Positions 51,024-59,766 are shown, counted from the first letter of the stretch. The stretch: DNA of 64,000 bases from Pseudoalteromonas piratica (GCF_000788395.1 NZ_CP009889.1:992001-1056000), one strand, 5' to 3'. Made by a program: numbers and translations. The notes: generated by a model not told the origin, from the letters alone.

Positions 51024-51434
51024 TTAAACAATTCTCCCTCGCATTGCCTTGGTTTTACTGTGTTTTTTCTTACTATCTAATCGCTTTATTTGTGAACTTT
51101 TTGTCGGTTTGGTTGCCCGCCTTTTCTTTTGGATAACCATTGCAGATTTAATCAATGATTTTAACCGTTCAAGTGCTTCTTGTTTATTTTGTTCTTGTGT
51201 TCTAAATGATTGAGATTTAATAACGATAACACCGTCATTCGTTATTCGATTATCGCTTAATGCAAGTAGTCTGTCTTTGTATATTTGGGGCAATGCACTG
51301 CGTTTTATATCAAAACGTAAATGAATGGCAGAAGACACTTTGTTAACATTCTGCCCGCCGCTACCTTGGGCCCGAATAGCAGTTAATTCTAATTCCCAAT
51401 CTGAAATAGTGACAGTATTCGAAATTTGTAACAT
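51024..51434 (-). CDS. arfB: Ribosome rescue factor ArfB (peptidyl-tRNA hydrolase)
   Basis: This 136-residue protein frees ribosomes stalled at the end of broken mRNAs by cutting the peptidyl-tRNA. It has the catalytic GGQ in AQGSGGQNVNKVSSAIHLRF (about residues 20-40) and the long basic C-terminal tail (KKRRATKPTKSSQIKRLDSK) that enters the empty mRNA channel. Length and plan match E. coli ArfB (YaeJ). It is a single gene. Confidence 0.95.
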   Translation of the reverse strand: MLQISNTVTISDWELELTAIRAQGSGGQNVNKVSSAIHLRFDIKRSALPQIYKDRLLALSDNRITNDGVIVIKSQSFRTQEQNKQEALERLKSLIKSAMVIQKKRRATKPTKSSQIKRLDSKKKHSKTKAMRGRIV

Positions 51435-51644
51435 ATTTTTGTCTCATGCAAACTTTCAGTATGTAAGTATATCAAATCGCTCAAATGAATTGATAACTTT
51501 AAGATTCGTGTCTACTAACTAACAGGTATGAGATTCATTTTCTAACTTACACAACACTTATTGACTAAAGCAACGACCATTTTGCATAAGAGTTTTTACT
51601 ACTGAATTGGTAAGTTAAAACTTATTTAGGTGCAGAGATACATA

Positions 51645-52007
51645 CTAAACGTGTAGGAATATTAAATAACCTGCAAAACACATTAAATTTAGAAAGATTG
51701 AAATATGTAAACGTTTTTTAAAGGGTTGTTTAAGTGTTTTATGGCGAAATAAGCGTTGCCCTACTAAGGCACCTGGCCAGCCCCCCAAAAGACTATAAAT
51801 ATGGAGAGTACTTTCCGGGACACGTAGTTTATTGTACTTTGCTTTGTATTTATCCACACCAAATGCAACAAACGTCAAAATGCTTAGTGCAGTATAAAAC
51901 ACAATCTCTACACCCGTTATTTTGTTAAAGATAGCCATTATAATCAGGGCTATAGCAAATAATACAACCGACACTATTGGGATATCCAAGATATAATACA
52001 TTGCCAA
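51645..52007 (-). CDS. DUF1294 membrane protein
   Basis: This 120-residue protein has an N-terminal membrane region of two helices (about 8-25 and 30-50), a cytoplasmic loop and a last helix. The motif FGVDKYKAKYNKLRVPESTLHIYSLLGGWPGALVGQRLFRHKT is typical of DUF1294. Many relatives carry an added cold-shock domain at the N-terminus; this one does not. The family function is unknown. No partner genes are adjacent. Confidence 0.82.
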   Translation of the reverse strand: MAMYYILDIPIVSVVLFAIALIIMAIFNKITGVEIVFYTALSILTFVAFGVDKYKAKYNKLRVPESTLHIYSLLGGWPGALVGQRLFRHKTLKQPFKKRLHISIFLNLMCFAGYLIFLHV

Positions 52008-52180
52008 TATAGCATTTAACTCTGTTTTTAAAAAAAGTAAAACATTTTACGTTACGCTAATTGTTTTCAAACTGAACAATTCTTGGTTTTGATAAGAATA
52101 GATCTCCGCTCACAAAGTGGTTAATTTTTAAACCTCCCCTGCCGATAAGAAGTTACGTATCCTTGTAAGGTGGTTTTGTT

Positions 52181-53122
52181 ATGAAAATTGACAGCTCAGC
52201 GGTAACACTTGAAAATCATCATGTTAGTGAATTTGTAAAAAAACGCATTGAAACACCAATAGCCTCCACGGCTGAGGGTCAAATAAACGAGGTACAAGAC
52301 CAACACGCCACTCTTGAAATGAAAGACAATGCCAAGGTGATGATCCTTAAACTGTTAGTTCAAAAACTGGCAGGAAAAGATATTGAATGGTTTAACAGTA
52401 ATGACATTGAACACATGCATTCAACTACAAAAACGTTACCAACCACTCAAAATGACTCTGAACAGCAAGGTCCTATCAAAGTAATTGTTGAAGAGCTTCA
52501 CCATGAACACCAAGCCAACTCGCTCAAAATGTCAGGAAAGCTCACAACGGTTGCAGGTCGTGACATTAGTTTTGAATTTAAGCTCAACTTTGAACAAAAC
52601 TATACTGAGTACCAGCGTTCAATTGAAACTATCAATATGAAAGATCCACTGGTAATCAGTTTTACTAACAAGCCTGTTGCACTTGGGGAAAGTTCATATC
52701 AATTCGATATAGATGCAGATGGTAACAAAGACACAATAACTCAGCTAGAAAAAGGTTATGGTTACCTCGCTTTTGATCGCAATAACAATGGCAAAATTGA
52801 TGACGGACAAGAATTATTTGGTGCTTTGAGCGGCAATGGCTTTGCGGAGCTTTCGCAATATGATGAAGATGGTAACGGTTTTATTGATGAGAATGACGTA
52901 ATTTTTGATTCGTTAAAAGTATGGATTAAAAATAACCAAAAAGATAAGTTAATTTCTTTAAACGAGGCGAATATAGGCGCTATTGCAACACAAAGTGTTA
53001 ATTCCCCCTTAAATATCCGGAATGGTAATGGCGAATTGAAAGGGGCAATTCGAGAATCTAGTTTTTATCTTAACAATGATGGTAACGTAGGTCTTATTCA
53101 ACAAATTGATTTTGTAGTTTAA
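52181..53122 (+). CDS. EF-hand calcium-binding protein of unknown function
   Basis: This 313-residue protein has no signal peptide. The first half is charged and helical, then a beta-rich part leads to three EF-hand-like calcium loops: DIDADGNKD (from about residue 176), DRNNNGKIDDGQE (from 199) and DEDGNGFIDENDV (from 228). The loop spacing differs from classical paired EF-hands and is close to the pattern in VCBS and dockerin-like proteins that bind calcium outside the cell. I recognise the general type from Alteromonadales but not a function. It has a good ribosome site (AAGGTGG) and stands before a MATE exporter gene in the same direction. Confidence 0.72.
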   Translation: MKIDSSAVTLENHHVSEFVKKRIETPIASTAEGQINEVQDQHATLEMKDNAKVMILKLLVQKLAGKDIEWFNSNDIEHMHSTTKTLPTTQNDSEQQGPIKVIVEELHHEHQANSLKMSGKLTTVAGRDISFEFKLNFEQNYTEYQRSIETINMKDPLVISFTNKPVALGESSYQFDIDADGNKDTITQLEKGYGYLAFDRNNNGKIDDGQELFGALSGNGFAELSQYDEDGNGFIDENDVIFDSLKVWIKNNQKDKLISLNEANIGAIATQSVNSPLNIRNGNGELKGAIRESSFYLNNDGNVGLIQQIDFVV

Positions 53123-53292
53123 TTAAAGCAGTAAATGAACGTAATAAAAATACATGTCAACCTGTTATAACAAGTATCCGTAGTTTGCATTTATTTATTC
53201 TATCAGTGACATAAACACTTACATTCTATACACATTTGCACGTATTTATTTTTGTATGCTGCATTTATGATCACAAAATCAATAGCATCATA

Positions 53293-54684
53293 ATGCAACA
53301 AGCAAATCATCACCCTTTTTTGGTTAACTCCCCTTGGCGTGCCATCGTTAATTCCAGCTCGTTATTGATGCCCGCAATTTTTATGTTATTGCTCTTTGAC
53401 GTGCTTGAATCAAGCCTTATCGCAACGCACAATGATAATAGCTTGTCACTATTTGGGTATTTTCTACCGCTTGTTATCTCCATGAATGCCGTTGCGATTT
53501 CCATTGCAGTCCGTTCAAATATGATTTTGGTAAAAGAACAGCACCATCAAAAATCATTTATTCCGACGCTTTTCATTTTTACATTTTGTGTCACGAGCGT
53601 TTTACTACTTCTAATGTATTTTTTCAAAGACAGCTACAGCGAACTAGTCAATCTAAATAACTGGCTATTACAATTTAACCAAGCTGAATTAGCACATTAT
53701 CAAAGTGAAATAGCACTCTTTTACGAATATAAAATTGCCTCATTTTTACCGCTCGTATTGGTTTGGCAAAGTAGTAGCATGATGCGTGCATTGGGTTGGT
53801 GTCATTTCTCTGCTATGTATTTACTCGCTTGGATGACAAGCAAAACTTTACTGTTGTTATTAGTTATAAATAGCCAAAGCCTCACTTTGATTTCAGACCT
53901 TGCACAACTTCATTTTGTTGTTGATAGCTGCTTTGCTCTTCTCGCAATGGCTATTTTTATCGTTTACAAACGTATAGATTTTAAGGTTATTTGTCTCAAA
54001 ACTTTATTCAGCGACAAACGGATTTCATTACTGCTAACTTTACAACAACTTGCTCCTGCCCTTTCAGTATTTATTCTTACCATTTTTATGAGCCGTATCG
54101 GCACAGAATATATAGGTGCATTTGCCATTGTTTTCCGCTTAGAGATGTTATTTTTGGCCTTACCCATGGTATTTACAGCATCCGTACCTGCGCTTGTTGG
54201 CATTAACTATTGGGCAAAACAGATCACGCGTTGCAAACAGATAATCAGCCATGTACTAATTTCGCTACTATTGGTTCAAAGCTTAATTAGTATTTTATTA
54301 TTGATATTTAAAAGTGATGTTTTATTCTTTTTATGTCCAGATTGTGAGCAAAAAAGAGTCATTTTAAACTATCTCAACTATGTGCCTCTTACCTACTTCT
54401 TTTTAGCTGTCGCACTTTTAGCACCCTCTTGTCTAAATGCAATTGGTTGTGTGCAAGAGGCAAGTAAAGTAATTCTTATCCATCGCTTAGTGAGTGTACC
54501 GTTATTAGGTTTAGGGGGAGTTTATTTTGCCGGCAGCCAAGGGCTTTTTATCGGTTTAAGTTTAGCGCATGCTTTTATTGGTCTATACGTACTTTACAGA
54601 TATAAAAAACAAGTAAATATCAGGTTGAGAGAACAAAATCAAAGTAACAATACCGCTATCAAACAAGGCCCAGCGATAAATTAA
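53293..54684 (+). CDS. MATE-type multidrug exporter
   Basis: This inner-membrane protein of about 463 residues has 12 predicted helices and the weak internal symmetry of MATE transporters, with LQQLAPALSVFILTIFMSRIG at the start of the second half matching the start of the first (NSSSLLMPAIFMLLLFDVLES). MATE proteins export drugs or metabolites in exchange for Na+ or H+. The ATG at 53293 is most likely; an upstream start at 53236 would add a hydrophobic run not seen in the family. The signature motifs are weak, so it may be a divergent member or another MOP-type flippase. Confidence 0.72.
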   Translation: MQQANHHPFLVNSPWRAIVNSSSLLMPAIFMLLLFDVLESSLIATHNDNSLSLFGYFLPLVISMNAVAISIAVRSNMILVKEQHHQKSFIPTLFIFTFCVTSVLLLLMYFFKDSYSELVNLNNWLLQFNQAELAHYQSEIALFYEYKIASFLPLVLVWQSSSMMRALGWCHFSAMYLLAWMTSKTLLLLLVINSQSLTLISDLAQLHFVVDSCFALLAMAIFIVYKRIDFKVICLKTLFSDKRISLLLTLQQLAPALSVFILTIFMSRIGTEYIGAFAIVFRLEMLFLALPMVFTASVPALVGINYWAKQITRCKQIISHVLISLLLVQSLISILLLIFKSDVLFFLCPDCEQKRVILNYLNYVPLTYFFLAVALLAPSCLNAIGCVQEASKVILIHRLVSVPLLGLGGVYFAGSQGLFIGLSLAHAFIGLYVLYRYKKQVNIRLREQNQSNNTAIKQGPAIN

Positions 54685-54686
54685 AA

Positions 54687-54708
54687 CGCCTTAAATAAGG
54701 CGCTTTTT
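54687..54708. terminator. Terminator between convergent genes
   Basis: CGCCTTA (54687-54693) pairs with TAAGGCG (54696-54702), followed by a CTTTTTCT run. It starts just after the MATE gene stop and overlaps the end of the opposite gene. A rather short stem. Confidence 0.6.
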
Positions 54709-55332
54709 CTCTTCTTTAAATTGGCCGTTCAATTCATCTATCAAGGCCAGCAATGCCGTTTGATCATCGTCATTCAATGCCAATTTAGTTTGTAGCCTTG
54801 AATCAAACGGGCTTTCAGCAACACTCGCTAAATGCATTAAATACGCATCTGTATGCTGGATCATAGTCATTATTTTACCTTGAATATTAAAAATACAAAG
54901 CGCTAAATCATTGGACGCAAGTAATTCTAATTGTTTTACAGCTAAACTTATTTTCAAGCGATCATTCGCCACAATTTGACGTTTATCACTTATAAGTTGA
55001 AGCAATTGCTTTTTTAATTGTGCTTCTTTTTTAGGGTTGTTTAATTCCACCACCGCATTAATGTCTTCTAAGAAGGCTTTTGACGCATTATCAAGTTCAT
55101 CAGCTATAACTGATTTATGGCGGTAGATCATTTCACCTAAAATACTCTGAAATGCAATAAGCTGCGTTGCTGTCATCTCAAATAATTTCAAATGTGCTTC
55201 ATTTACCGCTTTCGTTTGATAAGAAGAAGATCGTGAAACGCGTTCTTTATAAAAAATTATAGCGATGAGTATAATTAAGGTACACAGAACAAGTTGCGGA
55301 TTATTTTCAATTAATAAGAGGATTTCTGACAT
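54691..55332 (-). CDS. Membrane-anchored helical protein of unknown function
   Basis: I do not recognise this 213-residue protein. It has one membrane helix near the N-terminus (about 12-31, PQLVLCTLIILIAIIFY), then a cytoplasmic body that is mostly helical with several heptad-like stretches (QLKKQLLQLISDKRQI, KISLAVKQLELLASN). I chose the ATG at 55332 because it gives a short N-terminus before the helix; an upstream reading from 55404 is possible. No partner or motif points to a role. Confidence 0.6.
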   Translation of the reverse strand: MSEILLLIENNPQLVLCTLIILIAIIFYKERVSRSSSYQTKAVNEAHLKLFEMTATQLIAFQSILGEMIYRHKSVIADELDNASKAFLEDINAVVELNNPKKEAQLKKQLLQLISDKRQIVANDRLKISLAVKQLELLASNDLALCIFNIQGKIMTMIQHTDAYLMHLASVAESPFDSRLQTKLALNDDDQTALLALIDELNGQFKEEKKRLI

Positions 55333-55486
55333 AGTGTTATTTGTTCTATTTTTATAATTTAGTCTAGCTATCGAACACTTGCATACCAAACACAAGTATA
55401 ACAATTTTAATTTTGGTGAGTTTAGCTACTGACACTCGCTGACAAAACTACAGCGTATTATGTTTAAAAACAACAAGGAAAGTAAG

Positions 55487-56180
55487 ATGATTACCATATA
55501 TGAATTCCCACCGGCTTTTGGACTCACTAATGCAAGTCCATTTGCACTTAAACTCGAAGCGTATTGCAAACTAGCTAACATCGACTACCAAGTAAAATAT
55601 CGCATTGACTCTGAAAAAAATGCCAAAAAAGAAGTTCCCTGTTGCCATTATTGACAAAGAATTGATAGCCGACTCCAATATTATCCTAGCGACCCTTGAG
55701 AAAAATGCCAAGCACGATGCAGATCTTACTAAAGAACAACATGCAATTGGCTATCTAATTAAAGAATTAGTAGAAGAGAAATTATACTGGTGCTTAGTCT
55801 ATAGTCGCTGGGTAGATGATGATTTTTGGCCTTTAACTAAGCAAGAACTATTTTCAAAAATGCCCGCACTGTTAAAATTATTTGTTCCAAATTTGGTGCG
55901 AAAGAACCTTATTAAAAGTATTTATGCTCAAGGGTTAGGCCGCCATCATAAAACATAAGTCTATGACTTTGCCATAGAAGCAATTGAGCACTTGGCTTCT
56001 ATTTTAGGTGATAAAACTTATTTTGTTACCGAGCGCATGACACAGTATGACGCAGCCGCTTACGCAACACTCACTAATTTATTGAATGGCAAGCTAAATA
56101 CACCAATAAAAACAGCGATTGAAAATAAGCCAAATATTGTTGCCTATATCAATCGCTGCCATAACGCGTGTGGTGTTTAA
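55487..56180 (+). pseudogene. Broken glutathione S-transferase-like gene
   Basis: The reading starts with a good ribosome site (AAGGAAAGTAAG) and the GST-like MITIYEFPPAFGLTNASPF. Near 55614-55630, where two A runs lie, the frame shifts by one base; after it the expected FPVAIIDKELIADSNIILAT of the GST N-domain appears in the next frame. That frame meets a TAA at 55956-55958 inside a conserved region (GRHHKT, then VYDFAIEAIEHLASIL) and continues to the normal end YINRCHNACGV. So at least one insertion and one nonsense change break a single ancestral gene of a metaxin-like GST type. A sequencing error could explain the A-run shift but not easily the stop. Confidence 0.8.
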
Positions 56181-57152
56181 TTAGAAGTTAGCTTCGCTTG
56201 TATTGCCTGAGGTTACTGTAATAAATGTACTTTGACCTTCAGGCGATGGGATCACTAATCCATCGAATTGAATGTTGTCATCCACCAGATCATCACAGCG
56301 TAATGCCACCATGTAGTCACCCGCAGATACAAAACCAAACTCAAAGGTGCCCTCAGTTGTAACAACGGTCGATGCAAGTGGCGCAGTCGCAGTTGGCACT
56401 TCCCCTTCAAACGCTTCATCTTCACTATCAAACAAATCCCCAAACTCAGTAGAATCACCCGGATACATATACACAGTGCATGTACCTAAGTTTAGATTTT
56501 CAGACGAAACAGTACCCGCAATAGTACCTGAGCTACCAACAACTTTTACGCCGTGCGGTTTTAAGATAAAGCCGTTTTGTGCTGGGTTATTGCCACGTTG
56601 CACAAGAGACGTTCTTAAATCAAATTCAATAGTATAAGCAGGTGTATCACCCACTTGCTGTAGACTTGCATCCACTGCAAATTCACCAAGGCGTAAACGC
56701 GAGCTAGGTATTTTAATTGCGTATAACGTGGCATCATTATCAAGTTCAACATAAGAGCCTGCGTCGATTATCACAAGTTCTAATTGATAGCTCCCTTCGT
56801 CAAGCACAATACCCGCTAACTCATCAATGATTTTCTTTTGATCCGCCCCTTGATAATCAAGTAAGTTTGTTACAACTGAGGTTGCTGTAGAACCATCCTC
56901 CATTGCAAACTCTTCCACTAAAATTTCTTCGCTTGAATCGCCAGCGTCATTAAGTTTAATAATTTTAACTGTATCAATTTCAAGTACCACAGCGATTGCA
57001 TCGTCGACTGGTGCATCACTTACCCCCAAAGAAAATTTAGCTTGCTCAACACCTGTTACAGGTGGCACAACACCATCATTATCATTGGAAGAAGAACCGC
57101 CTCCACACGCAGCTATTAATGCGGTTAACAAAATAATTAAATAGATTTTCAT
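56181..57152 (-). CDS. DUF4382 lipoprotein
   Basis: This 323-residue protein has a lipoprotein signal (LIAAC, Cys16) and then a Ser/Gly/Asn-rich linker. The DUF4382 domain begins at AKFSLGVSDAPVDDAIAVVL and is followed by a block typical of the family (YQGADQKKIIDELAG, then EGSYQLELVIID). A further beta-rich part starts near GSSGTIAGTVSSENLNLGTC, resembling carboxypeptidase regulatory-like repeats. It is expected on the outer membrane or cell surface; the function of the family is unknown. The GGGGC before the ATG is a plausible ribosome site. It is convergent with the broken GST gene and directly abuts its end. Confidence 0.78.
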   Translation of the reverse strand: MKIYLIILLTALIAACGGGSSSNDNDGVVPPVTGVEQAKFSLGVSDAPVDDAIAVVLEIDTVKIIKLNDAGDSSEEILVEEFAMEDGSTATSVVTNLLDYQGADQKKIIDELAGIVLDEGSYQLELVIIDAGSYVELDNDATLYAIKIPSSRLRLGEFAVDASLQQVGDTPAYTIEFDLRTSLVQRGNNPAQNGFILKPHGVKVVGSSGTIAGTVSSENLNLGTCTVYMYPGDSTEFGDLFDSEDEAFEGEVPTATAPLASTVVTTEGTFEFGFVSAGDYMVALRCDDLVDDNIQFDGLVIPSPEGQSTFITVTSGNTSEANF

Positions 57153-57393
57153 GATTGCCCCAACTTTTCTCTATTACCAACATTATAGTAGTAGAGAGAG
57201 CCAGATTTGATACGTCATTATGATGATATTTATTCTTATTTTGTAATTAATCAAAGCTAACAACCTGTATTTTACTCATGAATGCGATTAATTTATTTTT
57301 TAGATTGAATTAAACAGTATAATTCATTGGATTGATTGCTTAGTAAAAGACATACTTATCCCAATTCAACAAAAACCAAATTAAGGGCGTAAT

Positions 57394-58128
57394 ATGTTAA
57401 ACGATATTTCTGGACAGACTGTACCAAAAGTGACCTTGCCTATTTTTGCAAACAATCAATGGCAAACACTCACTTCAGATGACCTTTTTAAAGGTAAAAC
57501 CGTAGTTGTATTTTCACTACCGGGGGCATTTACACCTACATGCTCTTCAACTCATTTGCCGCGTTTTAATGAACTAGCCAATACATTTAAAGCGAATGGT
57601 GTTGACGATATTTTATGTGTATCCGTAAATGATAGTTTTGTCATGGCGGCTTGGGCTAAAGAACAAGAAGCTGAACACATTAGACTTATTCCTGACGGTA
57701 CGGGCAAATTTACCCATGGCATGGGCATGTTAGTAGATAAAAGCGATATCGGTTTTGGTAAACGTAGCTGGCGTTATTCTATGCTAGTGAAGGACGGTAT
57801 TATTGAAAAAATGTTTATCGAGCCAGAGGTTGAAGGTGACCCGTTTGAAGTATCCGATGCAGATACAATGTTAGATTATATTAATCCTAATGCTGTGAAA
57901 CCAAAACCAGTGTCGTTGTTTACTAAACCAAACTGCCCGTACTGCCAAAATGCGAAGCGCCTTTTAGATAAGCATGGTTACAACTATGAAGAAATTGTAA
58001 TTGGCAAAGATGCATCACACACCAGCTTAAAAGCAATGTCTGGTCGTGATACTGTGCCGCAAGTGTTTATTGGTGGTAAACACATTGGTGGTTCAGATGA
58101 TTTAGAGACTTACTTTCAATCACTGTAA
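57394..58128 (+). CDS. Peroxiredoxin-glutaredoxin fusion protein
   Basis: This 244-residue enzyme joins a Prx5-type peroxiredoxin (about 1-165) to a glutaredoxin (about 170-244). The peroxidatic cysteine is C50 in PGAFTPTCSSTH, and the glutaredoxin active site is C181-P-Y-C184. The fusion matches the hybrid Prx5/Grx of Haemophilus influenzae, which reduces peroxides with glutathione. It should act in the cytoplasm against hydrogen peroxide and organic peroxides. It is a single gene ending in a near-perfect terminator palindrome. No OxyR site could be identified by eye in the 240 bp before it. Confidence 0.95.
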   Translation: MLNDISGQTVPKVTLPIFANNQWQTLTSDDLFKGKTVVVFSLPGAFTPTCSSTHLPRFNELANTFKANGVDDILCVSVNDSFVMAAWAKEQEAEHIRLIPDGTGKFTHGMGMLVDKSDIGFGKRSWRYSMLVKDGIIEKMFIEPEVEGDPFEVSDADTMLDYINPNAVKPKPVSLFTKPNCPYCQNAKRLLDKHGYNYEEIVIGKDASHTSLKAMSGRDTVPQVFIGGKHIGGSDDLETYFQSL

Positions 58129-58132
58129 AAAG

Positions 58133-58160
58133 AATAAAGCCTGCATATGCAGGCTTTATT
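58133..58160 (+). terminator. Palindromic terminator after the peroxiredoxin gene
   Basis: A perfect palindrome runs from 58133 to 58160, with AAGCCTGCAT followed by ATGCAGGCTT at its centre. A and T runs on both sides suit a bidirectional terminator. It starts just after the gene stop codon. Confidence 0.75.
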
Positions 58161-58161
58161 T

Positions 58162-58324
58162 ATACCACTTTTATTAACTATTTTGTCACTTTAGCGAGTT
58201 AAACGCCTCATTAACCGCGTTATAAAATTCTCATGTAGAGCAACTACACGTTAAATTTTTCGCCTTGTTTATGAACCATTTTTCTGTCGCAATAAGTAAC
58301 CTGTTAATTAATGCAATTGATATC
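58162..58324. repeat. Palindromic intergenic repeat element, Pseudoalteromonas type
   Basis: About 160 bp with a layered inverted-repeat structure. The ends are imperfect inverted repeats (ATACCACTTTTATTAACTA at the left, and a GCAATTGATATCA end at the right). The core has AAAATT-CTC-ATGTAG, then AGCAA, then CTACAC-GTT-AAATTT, which forms a hairpin. I remember very similar elements between genes in Pseudoalteromonas and relatives, so this is probably a multi-copy mobile palindromic unit (MITE- or REP-like). It abuts and slightly overlaps the stop codon of the gene at 58323. Only one copy is seen in the window. Confidence 0.55.
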
Positions 58325-59093
58325 AAAAACGGAACTCAAGATTAAGATTGGCACCGGTTTCATTATTGCTTCGGTTAAACCAGTCCGCTTTATGATGTAC
58401 AAGTTCGCCAGTTAACACTAACCAAGTTAAAAATTCATACTCTAAGGCTAAACTTGCACCATAAGCTTTACCTTTATCCGTAAAGTGTGAACCAACACAC
58501 GTTCTATCATAACCACAGCCCGGGTTTATTTGTTCATTGTTTACATCATCGTAGCTCTCAGTGAGGTAATATTTCCCATCAATATCGCCATCTTGGTAAA
58601 ATACGCTACCATACATTAGGGTCTGCCTATTAAAACGATAACCCGCAATCAGTGATAAGTCATAACTTTTTTGTTCCAGTGACCAATTATTATAAGCACG
58701 CGTCGTATGTTCCTTGCGTTTTGAAAGAATATAACCAGCACTAGTCGCAAGCGAGAAGTTACCACTTTGCTTTTCTTCCTCAGGTGCACCGAGCCATTGG
58801 TACTTTAAACTAAGTTGCTGCTCACCATTATCAACATAGCGGGCTTCAAACCCATGACTTAAGGTCATTGCGGCGGAAAAGCGAAGCGCTGAATCCCTAT
58901 CTGCTTTTTTAGTGTTGTTAATTGATATTTCATTGGAGGTATCAGTGCCTACTGCCAACTTAAAATTAAACGGCTGGCTATGAACTTCTGGGCTGTTAAA
59001 ACGAGCCATTCGCGGTTTAACTTCAGGGGTAGATTCACACCCTACAAGGGCTACAGTTGCTAAAATTAGCGTAACTAAACTCAACGTTTTCAA
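58323..59093 (-). CDS. Predicted outer-membrane barrel-like lipoprotein
   Basis: This 256-residue protein begins with a lipoprotein signal (LATVALVGCE, Cys19). The body is rich in alternating aromatic/hydrophobic beta strands (LRFSAAMTLSHGFEARY, QLSLKYQWLG, SLIAGYRFNRQTLMYGSVFYQDG, ASLALEYEFLTWLVLTGELV) and ends in LEFRF with a terminal aromatic residue, as barrels do. It may be a small beta-barrel of the outer membrane. A lipoprotein anchor together with a barrel is uncommon. One Cys pair (NPGCGYDRTCVG) could bridge a loop. The family is unknown to me. Its end overlaps the palindromic repeat element. Confidence 0.65.
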   Translation of the reverse strand: MKTLSLVTLILATVALVGCESTPEVKPRMARFNSPEVHSQPFNFKLAVGTDTSNEISINNTKKADRDSALRFSAAMTLSHGFEARYVDNGEQQLSLKYQWLGAPEEEKQSGNFSLATSAGYILSKRKEHTTRAYNNWSLEQKSYDLSLIAGYRFNRQTLMYGSVFYQDGDIDGKYYLTESYDDVNNEQINPGCGYDRTCVGSHFTDKGKAYGASLALEYEFLTWLVLTGELVHHKADWFNRSNNETGANLNLEFRF

Positions 59094-59183
59094 AAGAAAA
59101 TCCTTTTTATTATATATAGTTGAGATAGTACGAGATTCTTCGTTACTCTGACAAGAGCCGATTGTAAATAAACGTAATATAAA

Positions 59184-59206
59184 AAAGCCAGCAATCGCTG
59201 GCTTTC
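59184..59206 (-). terminator. Terminator of the small membrane-protein gene
   Basis: AGCCAGC (59186-59192) pairs with GCTGGCT (59197-59203) around AATC; the A run to the left gives the U tail on the minus strand. It lies at the end of the gene at 59208. Confidence 0.7.
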
Positions 59207-59207
59207 G

Positions 59208-59435
59208 TTATTTTTCTTTTTGTTTGTTACTTGGTTGTATTTTCTCTTCTTTTTGTTCTCTTACGATAGTCATCGTTTGCTCTATTTTTGGATCGGGAAG
59301 CACCATATGAACAAGTGCACCAAAGACAACTGCGCTTGTTTTCCGGCGCTTAGCCCAGCCAATCATTTTCCAGCAAAGTAACATCAAAAAAAGCCACAGC
59401 AAAACCAAAACAAACAAGGTAATTGCTTGTACCAT
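59208..59435 (-). CDS. Small single-pass membrane protein
   Basis: This 75-residue protein has a strong N-terminal membrane helix (about 5-24, LFVLVLLWLFLMLLCW) and a charged tail rich in Glu, Lys and Gln. The ribosome site AAGGA precedes the ATG at good spacing, and a terminator follows, which supports a real gene. I do not know its family or function. Confidence 0.6.
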   Translation of the reverse strand: MVQAITLFVLVLLWLFLMLLCWKMIGWAKRRKTSAVVFGALVHMVLPDPKIEQTMTIVREQKEEKIQPSNKQKEK

Positions 59436-59481
59436 ATTAATCCTTATTTTTACTTATGAACTTCAAATAAATAGAACAGAA

Positions 59482-59766
59482 TTAAATCTTGCTATGTGAT
59501 TTGTTGAATAAGTAACTTTCTCTCATTAGAAAATTAATCATCGGTGACTGATAAAATCCACCTGAAGAGAGACATGATAAACACTCATTAATGTTATTAA
59601 ATGGCTTAGGTCGTAAAAATACCTGAATAACAATGTCACTTCTAACACGCTTAACGTGTTGTTGTGTAATTGAAATAGCATGCTCAGAAACAACCAGCAC
59701 ACGCGCCAAATTAAACGGTAGCAGTGCGATTACAACAAGCAAAATTAAGAGTGATTTTTTTAGCAC
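59482..59766 (-). CDS. Small membrane-anchored protein of unknown function
   Basis: This 94-residue protein begins at a GTG with a near-perfect ribosome site, GGAGGTAACT, at 5-base spacing; a longer reading from an ATG at 59808 is less likely. It has an N-terminal hydrophobic helix (about 4-22, SLLILLVVIALLPFNLARV) and then a basic, partly amphipathic body with two Cys (ECLSCLSSGGFY). It follows the direction of the small protein at 59208 after 46 bp. No family is recognised; the strong ribosome site is the main support for it being a real gene. Confidence 0.5.
   Translation of the reverse strand: MLKKSLLILLVVIALLPFNLARVLVVSEHAISITQQHVKRVRSDIVIQVFLRPKPFNNINECLSCLSSGGFYQSPMINFLMRESYLFNKSHSKI

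Noticed and set aside
55992-56180. Separate small gene at the end of the broken GST gene
   Set aside because: Its sequence is the natural continuation of the GST reading after the TAA at 55956, so it belongs to the pseudogene.
56347-56637. Open frame of 96 codons opposite the DUF4382 lipoprotein gene
   Set aside because: Antisense shadow; the minus-strand gene has lipobox and domain support.
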